DNA of 64,000 nucleotides from Streptomyces sp. NBC_01275 (GTDB lineage: Bacteria > Actinomycetota > Actinomycetes > Streptomycetales > Streptomycetaceae). The notes beneath the pieces were generated by a model. That model saw only the letters and a list, made by a program, of their open reading frames with translations. It was not told the DNA's origin and searched no databases. The stretch lies in contig NZ_JAPEOZ010000001.1 of assembly GCF_026340655.1 (NCBI RefSeq), positions 5,270,001-5,334,000 of the forward strand, written 5' to 3'. The position numbers and the translations under genes are program-made. The first letter of the stretch is position 1. Each line of letters starts with the position of its first letter. Of this stretch, positions 39,733-48,931 are shown piece by piece.

Positions 39733-41229
39733 GTCGACAGCCTCGGGCAGCTCCGGCCGGTTGGCCGCGAGCCGGTTCCCGATGTCCCGCAACCCCGCGA
39801 GGTCGTGCACGTCGCCGGGCAGTGCGGCCACTTCGGCCACCGCCACCTCGGGGTGGAGGGCGGTGAAGCGGTCCCGTGTGCGCTGCTCGCGGGAGAGCAG
39901 GTGCATCCGCTCGGCATGCAGTCTCAACAGACCTGCGGTGAGATCGTCGACCGTCCGGTCCGCACCGGCGGGGGAGCCGGGCTCGGAGCCGACGGAGCCG
40001 ACTGGGGGCGATTCGGGTCCGGTCGGCCCAGATGCGGCTGACTCGGGTCCGGCTGGCTCGGATGCTGCGGGCTCAGATGCTGCTGACTCGGATGCGGGAG
40101 GTTCTGAACTGTCGTACGTGTCGGGAGAGTTACGAAGTCCAGCTTTCCCGCCCTCCTGATCGACAATGCGGGACTCGTCAAGATTTTCCGCGGCTGCGAG
40201 CGCCCGCTCGGCGGACAGCTGGGCGGCGCCGCTGCCATGGACCCGGTTGAGCACCAGACCGGCCAGCGGCATGTCCTCGGCGGCCAGCCGCTGCACGAAG
40301 TAGGCGGCCTCCCGCAGCGCGTCCCGCTCGGGAGCCGCCACCACCAGGAACGCCGTCCCGGGCGCCTGGAGCAGCTTGTACGTCGCGTCCGCGCGCGTGC
40401 GGAAGCCGCCGAAGGTCGTGTCCATCGCGGCCACGAACGTCTGGACGTCCTTGAGCAGCTGGCCGCCGAGCAGCTTGCCGAGGGTGCCGGTCATCATCGA
40501 CATCCCGACGTTCAGGAACTTCATCCCCGCGCGTCCGCCCAGCTTCGCCGGGGCCGTCAGCAGCCGGATCAGCTTGCCGTCCAGGAACGACCCGAGCCGC
40601 TTCGGCGCGTCGAGGAAGTCCAGAGCCGAACGCGACGGTGGCGTGTCCACGATGATCAGGTCCCACTCGTCCCTGGCGCGCAGCTGCCCCAGCTTCTCCA
40701 TCGCCATGTACTCCTGCGTGCCCGCGAAGCCCGCCGAGAGCGACTGGTAGAAGGGGTTGCCCAGGATCGCGGCGGCCCGCTCGGGGTCCGCGTGCGCCTC
40801 GACGATCTCGTCGAAGGTGCGCTTCATGTCGAGCATCATGGCGTGCAGGTCGCCGGTCGCGGAGTCGTCCACGCCCTTCACCCGGCGCGGGGTGTTGTCG
40901 AGCGAGTCGATGCCCATGGACTGGGCGAGCCGGCGCGCGGGGTCGATGGTGAGGACCACCACCTTGCGGCCGCGCTCGGCGGCCCTGAGCCCCAGCGCCG
41001 CCGCGGTCGTCGTCTTGCCGACCCCGCCCGAGCCGCAGCACACCACGATGCGGGTCGCCGGATCGTCGATCAGCGGATCGACGTCCAGCACGGGCGCGGG
41101 GGAGAGCCGACGGGCGCCGCCGTCCTGTGCGTGCTGGGACGAGGACGCGGCCTTGGCGGCGGCTCGGGCCGGATCCGGACTCACGCGATCCCCGCTCACG
41201 CGATCCCCACTCCTGCGATCCCCACTCAT
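39727..41229 (-). CDS. ArsA/GET3-family ATPase (second of pair)
   Basis: The 500-residue protein starts at ATG 41229, overlapping the first ArsA gene by 4 bases. A disordered N-terminus with SGDR repeats (about 1-45) leads to CCGSGGVGKTTTAAALG (deviant Walker A, Lys72). LTIDPARRLAQSMG and VDTPPSRSALDFLD are the ArsA switch motifs. Near residues 365-424 lies a low-complexity Ser/Glu/Pro/Ala insertion, then the final helices. The pair corresponds by memory to SCO3577/SCO3578. Their job in actinobacteria is unknown; tail-anchored protein handling or anion transport are options, but no ArsB partner is present. Confidence 0.88.
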   Translation of the reverse strand: MSGDRRSGDRVSGDRVSPDPARAAAKAASSSQHAQDGGARRLSPAPVLDVDPLIDDPATRIVVCCGSGGVGKTTTAAALGLRAAERGRKVVVLTIDPARRLAQSMGIDSLDNTPRRVKGVDDSATGDLHAMMLDMKRTFDEIVEAHADPERAAAILGNPFYQSLSAGFAGTQEYMAMEKLGQLRARDEWDLIIVDTPPSRSALDFLDAPKRLGSFLDGKLIRLLTAPAKLGGRAGMKFLNVGMSMMTGTLGKLLGGQLLKDVQTFVAAMDTTFGGFRTRADATYKLLQAPGTAFLVVAAPERDALREAAYFVQRLAAEDMPLAGLVLNRVHGSGAAQLSAERALAAAENLDESRIVDQEGGKAGLRNSPDTYDSSEPPASESAASEPAASEPAGPESAASGPTGPESPPVGSVGSEPGSPAGADRTVDDLTAGLLRLHAERMHLLSREQRTRDRFTALHPEVAVAEVAALPGDVHDLAGLRDIGNRLAANRPELPEAVDS

Positions 41230-42203
41230 GCGACCCCCTGCTTCCGCAGCTCGGCGGCGAGTTCGTACAGGCCCGCGAGGTCCATGCCCTCGGCGAGCAG
41301 CGGCAGTTCGTGCAGCGGCAGGTCCAGGTCGCTCAGGACCGCGCGCTGCTCGTGCTCCAGCGCATACCGCTCGGCGTACTCCTCGGCCTGCTTCAGGAGC
41401 GGGTCCACCAGCCGCTCGGCATGCCCGCCGCGCCGCGCCCCGCCGAGCCCGGCGGCGGACAACGACCGGGCGACAGAAGAACGCGTCAGGCCCCGTACGA
41501 GTTCCAGCTCGTTCTCGTCCAACACCTCGGGCCGCACCATGTTCACGATGACCCGCCCGACCGGGAGTCTGGCCGCCCGGAGCTCGGCGATGCCGTCCGC
41601 GGTCTCCTGGACGGGCATCTCCTCCAGCAGCGTCACCATGTGCACGGCCGTCTCCGGCGACTTCAGCACCCGCATCACGGCCTGCGCCTGATTGTGTATC
41701 GGGCCGATCTTGGCCAGGCCGGCGACCTCGTCGTTCACGTTCAGAAAGCGGGTGACGCGGCCCGTGGGCGGGGCGTCCATGACGACGTAGTCGTACACGA
41801 ACCGCCCCTGCTTGTCCTTCCTGCGCACCGACTCGCACGCCTTGCCGGTGAGGAGTACGTCCCTCAGGCCGGGCGCGACGGTGGTGGCGAAGTCGATGGC
41901 GCCGAGCTTCTTCAGGGCTCGCCCGGCGCTCCCCAGTTTGTAGAACATCTGGAGGTAGTCCAGAAGGGCCAGCTCGGGGTCGATGGCGAGGGCGTACACC
42001 TCACCGCCCCCCGGAGCGACCGCGATCTTCCGTTCTTCATAGGGCAACGTCTCCGTCTCGAAGAGCTGCGCGATGCCTTGCCGGCCCTCCACCTCGACGA
42101 GAAGCGTCCGCTTCCCTGCCGTGGCGAGGGCCAGCGCGAGGGCCGCGGCGACCGTCGTCTTTCCGGTCCCGCCCTTGCCGCTGACGACCTGGAGCCTGCT
42201 CAC
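41226..42203 (-). CDS. ArsA/GET3-family ATPase (first of pair)
   Basis: The 325-residue protein starts at GTG 42203. VVSGKGGTGKTTVAAALALAL (split at residues 6-26) contains the P-loop with Lys15, TLLVEVEGRQGIAQLF the first switch, VVMDAPPTGRVTRFL the second, and VIVNMVRPEVLDENELELV the adenine pocket. It lacks the Asp-Pro form of the partner (VEVEGR rather than TIDPAR), so the two subunits are not equivalent and may form a heterodimer. It starts the operon; the intergenic region on its upstream side is shared with the DUF4177 gene. Confidence 0.88.
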   Translation of the reverse strand: MSRLQVVSGKGGTGKTTVAAALALALATAGKRTLLVEVEGRQGIAQLFETETLPYEERKIAVAPGGGEVYALAIDPELALLDYLQMFYKLGSAGRALKKLGAIDFATTVAPGLRDVLLTGKACESVRRKDKQGRFVYDYVVMDAPPTGRVTRFLNVNDEVAGLAKIGPIHNQAQAVMRVLKSPETAVHMVTLLEEMPVQETADGIAELRAARLPVGRVIVNMVRPEVLDENELELVRGLTRSSVARSLSAAGLGGARRGGHAERLVDPLLKQAEEYAERYALEHEQRAVLSDLDLPLHELPLLAEGMDLAGLYELAAELRKQGVA

Positions 42204-42434
42204 ATCATCGAGCGTAACCAGTCCGCGCCCGAGGCAACCGGGAGGCTGTGGACAACGGGAGTGATTATCGGCCACATGGCCTGGGGCCACTGGGGATACG
42301 GGTGCCCGGCGGCGGCTGCCGACGGCTGCCTGCGGGTGCCGACGCACAGCCTGTGGACGCCGGCCCCGCCCGTGCCGCGATCGGCCGTCTGGCCTGGGGC
42401 AGGTGCCGTCCCGTGCAGCGGATACAGTCGGCGC

Positions 42435-42593
42435 ATGACCAAGTGGGAATACGCAACCGTGCCGCTGCTCGTCCACGCCACGAAGCAGATTCTGGACACC
42501 TGGGGCGAGGACGGCTGGGAGCTCGTCCAGGTCGTGCCCGGGCCGAACAACCCCGAGCAGCTCGTGGCCTACCTGAAGCGGGCGAAGGCGTGA
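42435..42593 (+). CDS. DUF4177 small protein
   Basis: The 52-residue protein starts at ATG 42435. It has MTKWEYATVPLLVH, then WGEDGWELVQVVPGP and ends LVAYLKRAKA: the W-E-Y start and the GWEL centre of DUF4177. A GATACAGT element lies only 14 bases before the start, so the message is likely leaderless or nearly so. It overlaps the RidA gene by 4 bases. Function unknown. Confidence 0.88.
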   Translation: MTKWEYATVPLLVHATKQILDTWGEDGWELVQVVPGPNNPEQLVAYLKRAKA

Positions 42594-43054
42594 GCGCGGT
42601 CGAGGCGAAGCTCGCCGAGCTGGGCCTGACCCTGCCGGCGGTAGTGCCGCCCCTCGCGGCCTACCAGCCGGCCGTGCTGTCCGGCCCGTACGTGTTCACG
42701 TCCGGCCAGCTGCCCATGGTGGACGGCAAGCTGCCGGTCACCGGCAAGGTCGGCGCGGAAGTCACCCCCGAGGAGGCCAAGCAGCTGGCCCGCACCTGCG
42801 CGCTGAACGCCCTGGCCGCCGTCAAGTCGGTCGCGGGCGACCTGGACCGCATCGCGCGCGTGGTGAAGGTCGTCGGCTTCGTGGCGTCGGCCTCGGACTT
42901 CACCGGCCAGCCCGCCGTCGTCAACGGCGCGAGCGAACTGCTGGGCGAGGTCCTGGGCGACAAGGGCGTGCACGCGCGCAGTGCGGTGGGCGTCGCGGTG
43001 CTGCCGCTGGACGCGCCCGTGGAGGTCGAGATCCAGGTCGAGCTCGTCCCGTAG
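42590..43054 (+). CDS. RidA/YjgF-family protein
   Basis: The 154-residue protein starts at GTG 42590 in a 4-base overlap. GPYVFTSGQLPMVDGKL, AALNALAAVK-like and VKVVGFVASASDF match the family, and GVAVLPLDAPVEVEIQVELV is its final strand pair. The catalytic Arg of RidA (in the ARS(A)V region) has VHARSAVGVAVLPL here. RidA members hydrolyse reactive 2-aminoacrylate-type enamines; this actinobacterial long form (with V-x-P-L near the start) is less studied. Translational coupling to the DUF4177 protein is conserved-looking. Confidence 0.88.
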   Translation: MSAVEAKLAELGLTLPAVVPPLAAYQPAVLSGPYVFTSGQLPMVDGKLPVTGKVGAEVTPEEAKQLARTCALNALAAVKSVAGDLDRIARVVKVVGFVASASDFTGQPAVVNGASELLGEVLGDKGVHARSAVGVAVLPLDAPVEVEIQVELVP

Positions 43055-43150
43055 GCACGCCAGGCGAGCCAGGCCAGCCAGGCACGCCAGGCATGCTCTG
43101 ACCTCGGGTACCTCTCGAACATTCGCTCCCCAGGGGATAGCCTCGCGCCC

Positions 43151-44032
43151 ATGGCGAATGGGCAGTGGTTCCCCCCGGACTGGCCGGAACGCATCCGCGC
43201 GCTGGCGGACGGCACGCTGACACCCGTCACGCCCAAGCGCGCGGCCACCGTCATGCTCCTGAAAGACGCCGGCGACGGCTCGACGGTCGTCCACATGCTG
43301 CGCAGACGCGCCTCCATGGCCTTCGCCGGAGGCGCGTACGCCTACCCCGGCGGCGGCGTCGACCCGCGCGACGACGACCGTCAGGTGCGCTGGGCGGGCC
43401 CCACGCGCGCGTGGTGGGCCGAGCGCCTCGGCGTCGACGAGACGGCGGCCCAGGCGATCGTCTGCGCGGCCGTCCGGGAGACGTACGAGGAGGCCGGCGT
43501 CCTGCTCGCGGGGCCGACCCCCGACTCGGTGGTCGGCGACACGACCGGCGCCGACTGGGAGACCGACCGTGCGGCCCTGGTCGCCCGTGACCTGTCGTTC
43601 GCGGAGTTCCTCGACCGCCGCGGACTGGTCCTGCGCTCTGACCTCCTCGGCGCCTGGACGCGCTGGATCACCCCGGAGTTCGAGCCCCGCCGCTACGACA
43701 CCTGGTTCTTCGTGGCCGCCCTCCCCGAGGGCCAGCGCACCCGCAACGTCTCCACGGAGGCCGACCGCACGGTGTGGATCCGCCCGGCGGACGCGGCGGC
43801 CTCGTACGACAAGGGCGAGCTGCTGATGATGCCGCCCACCATCGCGACCCTGCGTCAGCTCGCTCCGCACGCCGGCGCCGCCGAGGCGCTCGCCGCGGCC
43901 CCCGAGCGCGATCTGACCCCCGTCCTGGCGCAGGCCCGCCTCGCGGACGGCGAGGTCGTGCTGTCCTGGCCGGGCCACGACGAGTTCACCCAGCACATCC
44001 CGCTCGCCCGGACCGGTGGAGGCCCCGCATGA
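43151..44032 (+). CDS. Nudix hydrolase
   Basis: The 293-residue protein starts at ATG 43151. The Nudix box is split: YPGGGVDPRDD near 65-75, then about 35 inserted residues, then VRETYEEAGVLL with Arg109-Glu110 and Glu113-Glu114. The insertion sets it apart from the 23-residue consensus, as in some NUDT19/CoA-type members. Substrate is unknown. Its stop overlaps the start of the MBL hydrolase gene by 4 bases. Confidence 0.88.
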   Translation: MANGQWFPPDWPERIRALADGTLTPVTPKRAATVMLLKDAGDGSTVVHMLRRRASMAFAGGAYAYPGGGVDPRDDDRQVRWAGPTRAWWAERLGVDETAAQAIVCAAVRETYEEAGVLLAGPTPDSVVGDTTGADWETDRAALVARDLSFAEFLDRRGLVLRSDLLGAWTRWITPEFEPRRYDTWFFVAALPEGQRTRNVSTEADRTVWIRPADAAASYDKGELLMMPPTIATLRQLAPHAGAAEALAAAPERDLTPVLAQARLADGEVVLSWPGHDEFTQHIPLARTGGGPA

Positions 44033-44859
44033 CCGACGCAGCGGCCCTCCCCGGGCAGCCTCGCGGCGGAGTCCTCTCGGGCCCCGCCACCTCCCGCGCG
44101 GTCAACGTCCTCGCGCCCAACGCCTCCGCGATGACCCTGGACGGCACGAACACCTGGATCGTCTCCGAGCCCGGCTCCGAGCTGGCGGTCGTGATCGACC
44201 CGGGCCCGCTGGACGACGCACACCTGCGCGCGGTCGTCGACACCGCCGAGCAGGCCGGCAAGCGCGTCGCCCTCACCCTGCTCACGCACGGCCACCCCGA
44301 CCACGCCGAGGGCGCCGTCCGCTTCGCCGAGCTGACCGGCGCCAAGGTGCGGGCCCTGGACCCCGCGCTGCGGCTCGGCGACGAGGGCCTGGGCGCCGGG
44401 GACGTGATCACGGTCGGCGGCCTGGAGCTGCGGGTCGTCCCGACCCCGGGCCACACCGCCGACTCCCTGTGCTTCCACCTCCCGGCCGACCGGGCGGTCC
44501 TGACCGGCGACACGATCCTGGGGCGCGGTACGACGGTCGTGGCGCACCCCGACGGCCGTCTCGGCGACTATCTGGACTCCCTGCGGCGGCTGAGGTCCCT
44601 CACGGTCGACGACGGCGTCCACACCGTCCTGCCCGGCCACGGACCCGTCCTGGAGGACGCCCAGGGCGCCGTCGAGTTCTACCTCGCCCACCGCGCCCAC
44701 CGCCTCGCCCAGGTCGAGACGTCCGTCGAGAACGGCCACCGCGCCCCCGCCGAGGTCGTCGCACACGTGTACGCCGACGTGGACCGCTCCCTGTGGCCCG
44801 CGGCGGAGCTGTCGGTACGGGCGCAGCTGGAGTACCTGGAGGAGCACGGGCTCATCTAG
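44029..44859 (+). CDS. MBL-fold metallohydrolase, LACTB2-like
   Basis: The 276-residue protein starts at ATG 44029. LLTHGHPDHAEG gives the zinc ligands His87, His89, Asp91 and His92; VPTPGHTADSL holds the next His, LTGDTILG the bridging Asp, and LPGHGPV the last His. The C-terminal helical part with HRAHRLAQV is typical of LACTB2-type endoribonuclease/hydrolases. It is coupled to the Nudix gene, a pairing often seen in actinobacteria. Confidence 0.9.
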   Translation: MTDAAALPGQPRGGVLSGPATSRAVNVLAPNASAMTLDGTNTWIVSEPGSELAVVIDPGPLDDAHLRAVVDTAEQAGKRVALTLLTHGHPDHAEGAVRFAELTGAKVRALDPALRLGDEGLGAGDVITVGGLELRVVPTPGHTADSLCFHLPADRAVLTGDTILGRGTTVVAHPDGRLGDYLDSLRRLRSLTVDDGVHTVLPGHGPVLEDAQGAVEFYLAHRAHRLAQVETSVENGHRAPAEVVAHVYADVDRSLWPAAELSVRAQLEYLEEHGLI

Positions 44860-45109
44860 GACCGGTCCGGCCGCTCATGCCGCAGACGCGGGGTCGGTCT
44901 GACACGCACTCCCTCAGGGGCCCCCATCGCGTCGACTCCCTCCTCCGGATTGCCCCTGCACGCCCCAGACCCCGCTCACCCCCGCTCCAAGGCCCCGCCC
45001 GCCCGTTTCCTGCGACTTGGTCGGCCGGACAGGCACTGGCCCGAGCCCAGGCGGGTCCGGTCAGGCCCGGTCGCGATCTGTCGCCGCTTGATCGCCGCCG
45101 AATCGCCGC

Positions 45110-45931
45110 CTAGTCGGGTCTGGGGGCCTTGATGCCGTGCACGCGCGCGTACTCGTCCGCGAGCCACGGCCCGAGATCGTCGACGTACGTCCTGAGCACG
45201 TCTGCGTCCCCCGTCGGCTCGTAGCCGAGTACGGCCGCTGTCCGTAGCTGCTGCGCCCGCTGCGGGTAGTACCCGCCGAACGCCTCCGCCATCTCGTGCA
45301 GGTCGCTCGTCCAGCCGTTCCAGCGGGGCATGACGAGCGTGAACGCGGTGCGCACGAGGCGGCGGGACATGAACCGTACGAGGGGTCGGCGGGCCTCGTC
45401 GGAGTCGTCCGCCGAGACGATGCGCTCGCGCCAGCGGGGGAGCGCCAGGGCGAGGTCTCCGTTGGTCTCGCGCGCGAGCAGCGAGTCGGGACGGTAGCGG
45501 GGAAGGTGTTCGGCGAGGTCCTCGCCCAGCAGCGGCGTGCACAGGCACGCGACGAACCACCCCAGGTCGTACGTCTCCAGGTCGCTCAGCACGCGCGCGC
45601 GGCTGACCATGAGCGTCCCACCGCCGTCGATCTGGGGGAACTCTCTGTCGAGGGCCTCGTCGAGGACACGGCCGTCGGCCCGGTCCGTCTCCGTGGGCTC
45701 CTCGTACAGGGCCACTAGGAGGTCGAGATCGCTGCGGCCCACGCGTGCGGTGCCGCGCGGAATCGAGCCGTAGAGGTACGCGCTGTGCAGCCGCGCCCCG
45801 AAGAGCTCCAGGATCCGGTCCCGGGCGGCTGCGGCGACGGGACGGAAGTCGTGTGGCACGCGCGCGAGAGAGCCTTCGCGGGCGATGTAGCCCTGAGGGT
45901 CGAGACCTCTGGAGAGAACCGTTTCAGCCAT
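45110..45931 (-). CDS. Nucleotidyltransferase-domain protein
   Basis: The 273-residue protein starts at ATG 45931. AYLYGSIPRGTARVGRSDLD (51-70) is the pol-beta-type nucleotidyltransferase motif GS-x10-D-x-D, with Gly55-Ser56, Asp68 and Asp70. The rest is helical (ADDSDEARRPLVRFMSRRLV), as in DUF4111/aminoglycoside-adenylyltransferase relatives. It may transfer a nucleotide to a small molecule or protein; substrate is unknown. No antitoxin-like HEPN gene lies beside it. Confidence 0.82.
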   Translation of the reverse strand: MAETVLSRGLDPQGYIAREGSLARVPHDFRPVAAAARDRILELFGARLHSAYLYGSIPRGTARVGRSDLDLLVALYEEPTETDRADGRVLDEALDREFPQIDGGGTLMVSRARVLSDLETYDLGWFVACLCTPLLGEDLAEHLPRYRPDSLLARETNGDLALALPRWRERIVSADDSDEARRPLVRFMSRRLVRTAFTLVMPRWNGWTSDLHEMAEAFGGYYPQRAQQLRTAAVLGYEPTGDADVLRTYVDDLGPWLADEYARVHGIKAPRPD

Positions 45932-45952
45932 GGGACAACTGTGCCAACCACA

Positions 45953-46016
45953 GCCCGTCCGACGTCCGACGTGACGTCCGACGTTTGGTGTTCGGCGTCC
46001 GGTGTTCGGCGTCTGA
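45953..46016. repeat. Short imperfect direct repeats upstream of the nucleotidyltransferase
   Basis: Units like GTCCGACGT and TGTTCGGCGTC recur four to five times in about 60 bases before the gene start. Origin is probably slippage. Confidence 0.5.
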
Positions 46017-46113
46017 GGACGAAGGCGTTCAGATCGAGGGGGCTGTCGAGGGGGCTGGGGGCGGCAGCCCCCAGTGACGGTCGCACCGACCGACCTCACC
46101 CCTCGGGCGGCGG

Positions 46114-46788
46114 CTAGCGCGACCGCTTCGCCAGCCGCTCCACGTCCAGCAGGATGACCGCCCGCGCCTCCAGGCGGAGCCACCCGCGCTGGGCGAAGTC
46201 CGCCAGCGCCTTGTTCACGGTCTCGCGCGACGCGCCGACGAGCTGGGCCAGCTCCTCCTGCGTCAGGTCGTGCACGACGTGGATGCCCTCCTCGGACTGC
46301 ACGCCGAAGCGCCGGGAGAGGTCCAGCAGGGCCCGGGCCACGCGGCCGGGGACGTCCGAGAAGACCAGGTCGGACATGGCGTCGTTGGTCTTGCGCAGAC
46401 GCCGGGCGACGGCGCGCAGCAGCGCGGAGGCCACCTCGGGGCGCGCGTTCAGCCAGGGCTGGAGGTCGCCGTGGCCGAGGCCGAGCAGCTTGACCTCGGT
46501 CAGCGCGGTGGCGGTCGCCGTGCGCGGGCCCGGGTCGAAGAGCGACAGCTCGCCGATCAGCTCGCTGGGCCCCACCACCGCCAGCATGTTCTCCCGGCCG
46601 TCCGGGGACGTGCGGTGAAGCTTCACCTTGCCCTCGGTGACGACATAGAGCCGGTCGCCCGGGTCGCCTTCGTGGAACAGCGAGTCTCCACGGGCGAGGG
46701 TCACCTCGCTCATGGAGGCGCGCAGCTCTGCGGCCTGCTCGTCGTCGAGAGCCGCGAAGAGCGGGTTGCGCCGCAGGACGTCGTCCAC
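46114..46788 (-). CDS. crp: Crp, cyclic-AMP receptor protein
   Basis: The 224-residue protein starts at ATG 46788. The cNMP barrel (about 8-120) has LFHEGDPGDRLYVVTEGKVK, GELSLFDPGPRTATATAL (phosphate-binding cassette with its Arg) and the dimer helix after it. The winged helix has LTQEELAQLVGASRETVNKA. Length and surroundings (endonuclease III divergent, nucleotidyltransferase behind) match S. coelicolor Crp (SCO3571 by memory), which controls germination and antibiotic precursor supply. Confidence 0.93.
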   Translation of the reverse strand: MDDVLRRNPLFAALDDEQAAELRASMSEVTLARGDSLFHEGDPGDRLYVVTEGKVKLHRTSPDGRENMLAVVGPSELIGELSLFDPGPRTATATALTEVKLLGLGHGDLQPWLNARPEVASALLRAVARRLRKTNDAMSDLVFSDVPGRVARALLDLSRRFGVQSEEGIHVVHDLTQEELAQLVGASRETVNKALADFAQRGWLRLEARAVILLDVERLAKRSR

Positions 46789-46994
46789 GAGTTCTCTCCT
46801 TGTCGACCTGCTCAGGGGATCTTGCTCCCCCGCTTACCAGGGGACCGTGCTCCCCATTTTGCCGGACGGTCCAAACAGTGTGATCTGTCACAAGGATGCC
46901 GCACACGTGTCCCGAGGTAAGCGGCAGGGGTCCAATTGGGGGCTGATCTTCAGGGTCCGGGGCGGATGTCAGTGCCGGGCTCTAGGCTGGCCGG

Positions 46995-48074
46995 GTGTCC
47001 AAATCGCCGGTGAGAGCACAGGCCGAGGGGGCTGGGCGGGTGGTTGTACGTCGCGATTCCGCTGTGGGCGAACGGGCCTCCGGCGGCGGTAAGGAAACGG
47101 CAAAAGTGACAAAGAAGACGGCTGCCGGAAAATCGGTCGAGGCGGGGAAAACGGCTGCGACGAAGAAGGCGCCTCCGGTGAAGGCGAAGAAGGCGGCCGG
47201 GACGCAGGAGACACCTGCGGCGAAGAAGGCGACCGCGGCGGCGAAAGCGCCCGCTGTGGCGAAGACGCCTGCTGTCGCCGCCGTGGCCCCGGCCGGAAAG
47301 CCCGAGTCCCGCACCGCTGTCGTCCGTCGTGCCCGCCGCATCAACCGCGAGCTCGCCGAGGTCTACCCCTACGCCCACCCCGAGCTGGACTTCGAGAACC
47401 CCTTCCAGCTCCTGGTCGCCACGGTCCTGTCCGCCCAGACCACCGACCTCCGGGTGAACCAGACGACCCCCGCGCTCTTCGCGAAGTACCCCACGCCGGA
47501 GGACCTGGCCGCCGCCGATCCGGAGGAGGTCGAGGAGATCCTCCGCCCGACCGGCTTCTTCCGTGCCAAGACCAAGTCGGTCATAGGGCTCTCCAAGGGC
47601 CTGACCGAGGAGTTCGGCGGCGAGGTCCCCGGTCGGCTCGAGGACCTGGTGAAGCTGCCCGGCGTGGGTCGCAAGACCGCCTTCGTGGTGCTGGGCAACG
47701 CGTTCGGCCGCCCCGGGATCACCGTGGACACGCACTTCCAGCGGCTCGTGCGACGCTGGCGGTGGACCGAGGAGACCGAGCCGGACAAGATCGAGGCCGC
47801 GATCGGCGCGCTCTTCCCCAAGAGCGAGTGGACGATGCTCTCGCACCACGTGATCTTCCACGGCCGCCGTATCTGCCACGCCCGCAAGCCCGCCTGCGGC
47901 GCCTGCCCCATCGCCCCGCTCTGCCCGGCGTACGGCGAGGGCGAGACGGACCCCGAGAAGGCGACGAAGCTCCTGAAGTACGAGAAGGGCGGCTTCCCCG
48001 GCCAACGGCTGAAGCCGCCCCAGGCCTACCTCGACGCGGGCGGCAGGCCGGCCCCGCCGCTGGGGGCCGGATGA
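46995..48074 (+). CDS. nth: Endonuclease III with Lys/Ala-rich N-terminal extension
   Basis: The 359-residue protein is read from GTG 46995. Residues 109-315 form the enzyme: [17 protein letters not shown], the helix-hairpin-helix LPGVGRKTA with catalytic Lys227, GITVDTH with Asp245, and the 4Fe-4S site Cys294, Cys301, Cys304, Cys310. It removes oxidised pyrimidines and nicks abasic DNA. Before it lie about 108 residues of Lys, Ala, Pro and Thr repeats (AKKA, TKKAP), like histone H1 tails. A later GTG/ATG cannot be excluded as start, but the extension keeps codon bias. Confidence 0.93.
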   Translation: MSKSPVRAQAEGAGRVVVRRDSAVGERASGGGKETAKVTKKTAAGKSVEAGKTAATKKAPPVKAKKAAGTQETPAAKKATAAAKAPAVAKTPAVAAVAPAGKPESRTAVVRRARRINRELAEVYPYAHPELDFENPFQLLVATVLSAQTTDLRVNQTTPALFAKYPTPEDLAAADPEEVEEILRPTGFFRAKTKSVIGLSKGLTEEFGGEVPGRLEDLVKLPGVGRKTAFVVLGNAFGRPGITVDTHFQRLVRRWRWTEETEPDKIEAAIGALFPKSEWTMLSHHVIFHGRRICHARKPACGACPIAPLCPAYGEGETDPEKATKLLKYEKGGFPGQRLKPPQAYLDAGGRPAPPLGAG

Positions 48075-48195
48075 CGGGACGACGACCGGCAGCGGGCCAG
48101 GCCACGGGGCGATCAGCCGCGGGGCGGCGACAGGCCGCGGAACGATCTGTGGGCCGTCGGGCGTTGGACTCGGCAGAACGGGGGGTGGTGTGGCG

Positions 48196-48927
48196 ATGAC
48201 GAGGGCGAGCAATACGCAGAACAATGCCCAGGGCAGGACGCAGGGCAGTGATCAGGGCGATCCGGTGACGCTCAGCAAGAAGGGTCTGCCCGACTGGCTG
48301 GACCCGGTGGTGCGGGCCGTGGAGACGGTCCAGCCGGTCCAGCTCAGCCGTTTCCTGCCGCCCCAGGACGGTGGAGGCCGACAGTCCGCAGTCCTGATCC
48401 TGTTCGGCGAGGGCGAGCGCGGCCCCGAGCTGCTGCTCATGGAGCGTGCGACCTCGCTGCGCTCGCACGCCGGACAGCCCTCCTTCCCCGGCGGCGCCCT
48501 CGACCCGGAGGACGGCGATCCGCACGGTGACGGCCCCCTGCGGGCCGCCCTGCGCGAGGCCGAGGAGGAGACCGGCCTCGATCCTGCCGGCGTCCAGCTC
48601 TTCGGCGTGCTGCCCAAGCTGTACATCCCGGTCAGCGGCTTCGTCGTCACACCGGTCGTGGGCTGGTGGCGCGAGCCGAGCCCGGTCGGCGTCGTCGACC
48701 CGGGCGAGACGGCCCGGGTCTTCACGGTCCCCGTGGCGGATCTCACGGACCCCGCCCACCGCGCCACCACCGTCCACCCCGCCGGCCACCGCGGCCCGGC
48801 ATTCCTGGTCGAATCCGCCCTCGTCTGGGGCTTCACGGCCGGCGTGATCGACCGCCTGCTGCACTACGCGGGCTGGGAGCGGCCCTGGGACCGCGAGAAG
48901 CAGGTCCCGCTCGACTGGCGGTCATGA
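48196..48927 (+). CDS. Nudix hydrolase, CoA pyrophosphatase-like
   Basis: The 243-residue protein starts at ATG 48196 (GTG 48190 possible). SHAGQPSFPGGALDPEDGDP is the UPF0035 signature next to the Nudix box, completed by ALREAEEETGLDP. NudL/CoA pyrophosphatases carry this arrangement and split CoA into 4'-phosphopantetheine and 3',5'-ADP. The N-terminus is Gln/Asn-rich and probably loose. It is followed after 4 bases by the protease gene, an order I recall as conserved in Streptomyces. Confidence 0.88.
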   Translation: MTRASNTQNNAQGRTQGSDQGDPVTLSKKGLPDWLDPVVRAVETVQPVQLSRFLPPQDGGGRQSAVLILFGEGERGPELLLMERATSLRSHAGQPSFPGGALDPEDGDPHGDGPLRAALREAEEETGLDPAGVQLFGVLPKLYIPVSGFVVTPVVGWWREPSPVGVVDPGETARVFTVPVADLTDPAHRATTVHPAGHRGPAFLVESALVWGFTAGVIDRLLHYAGWERPWDREKQVPLDWRS

Positions 48928-48931
48928 CAGG

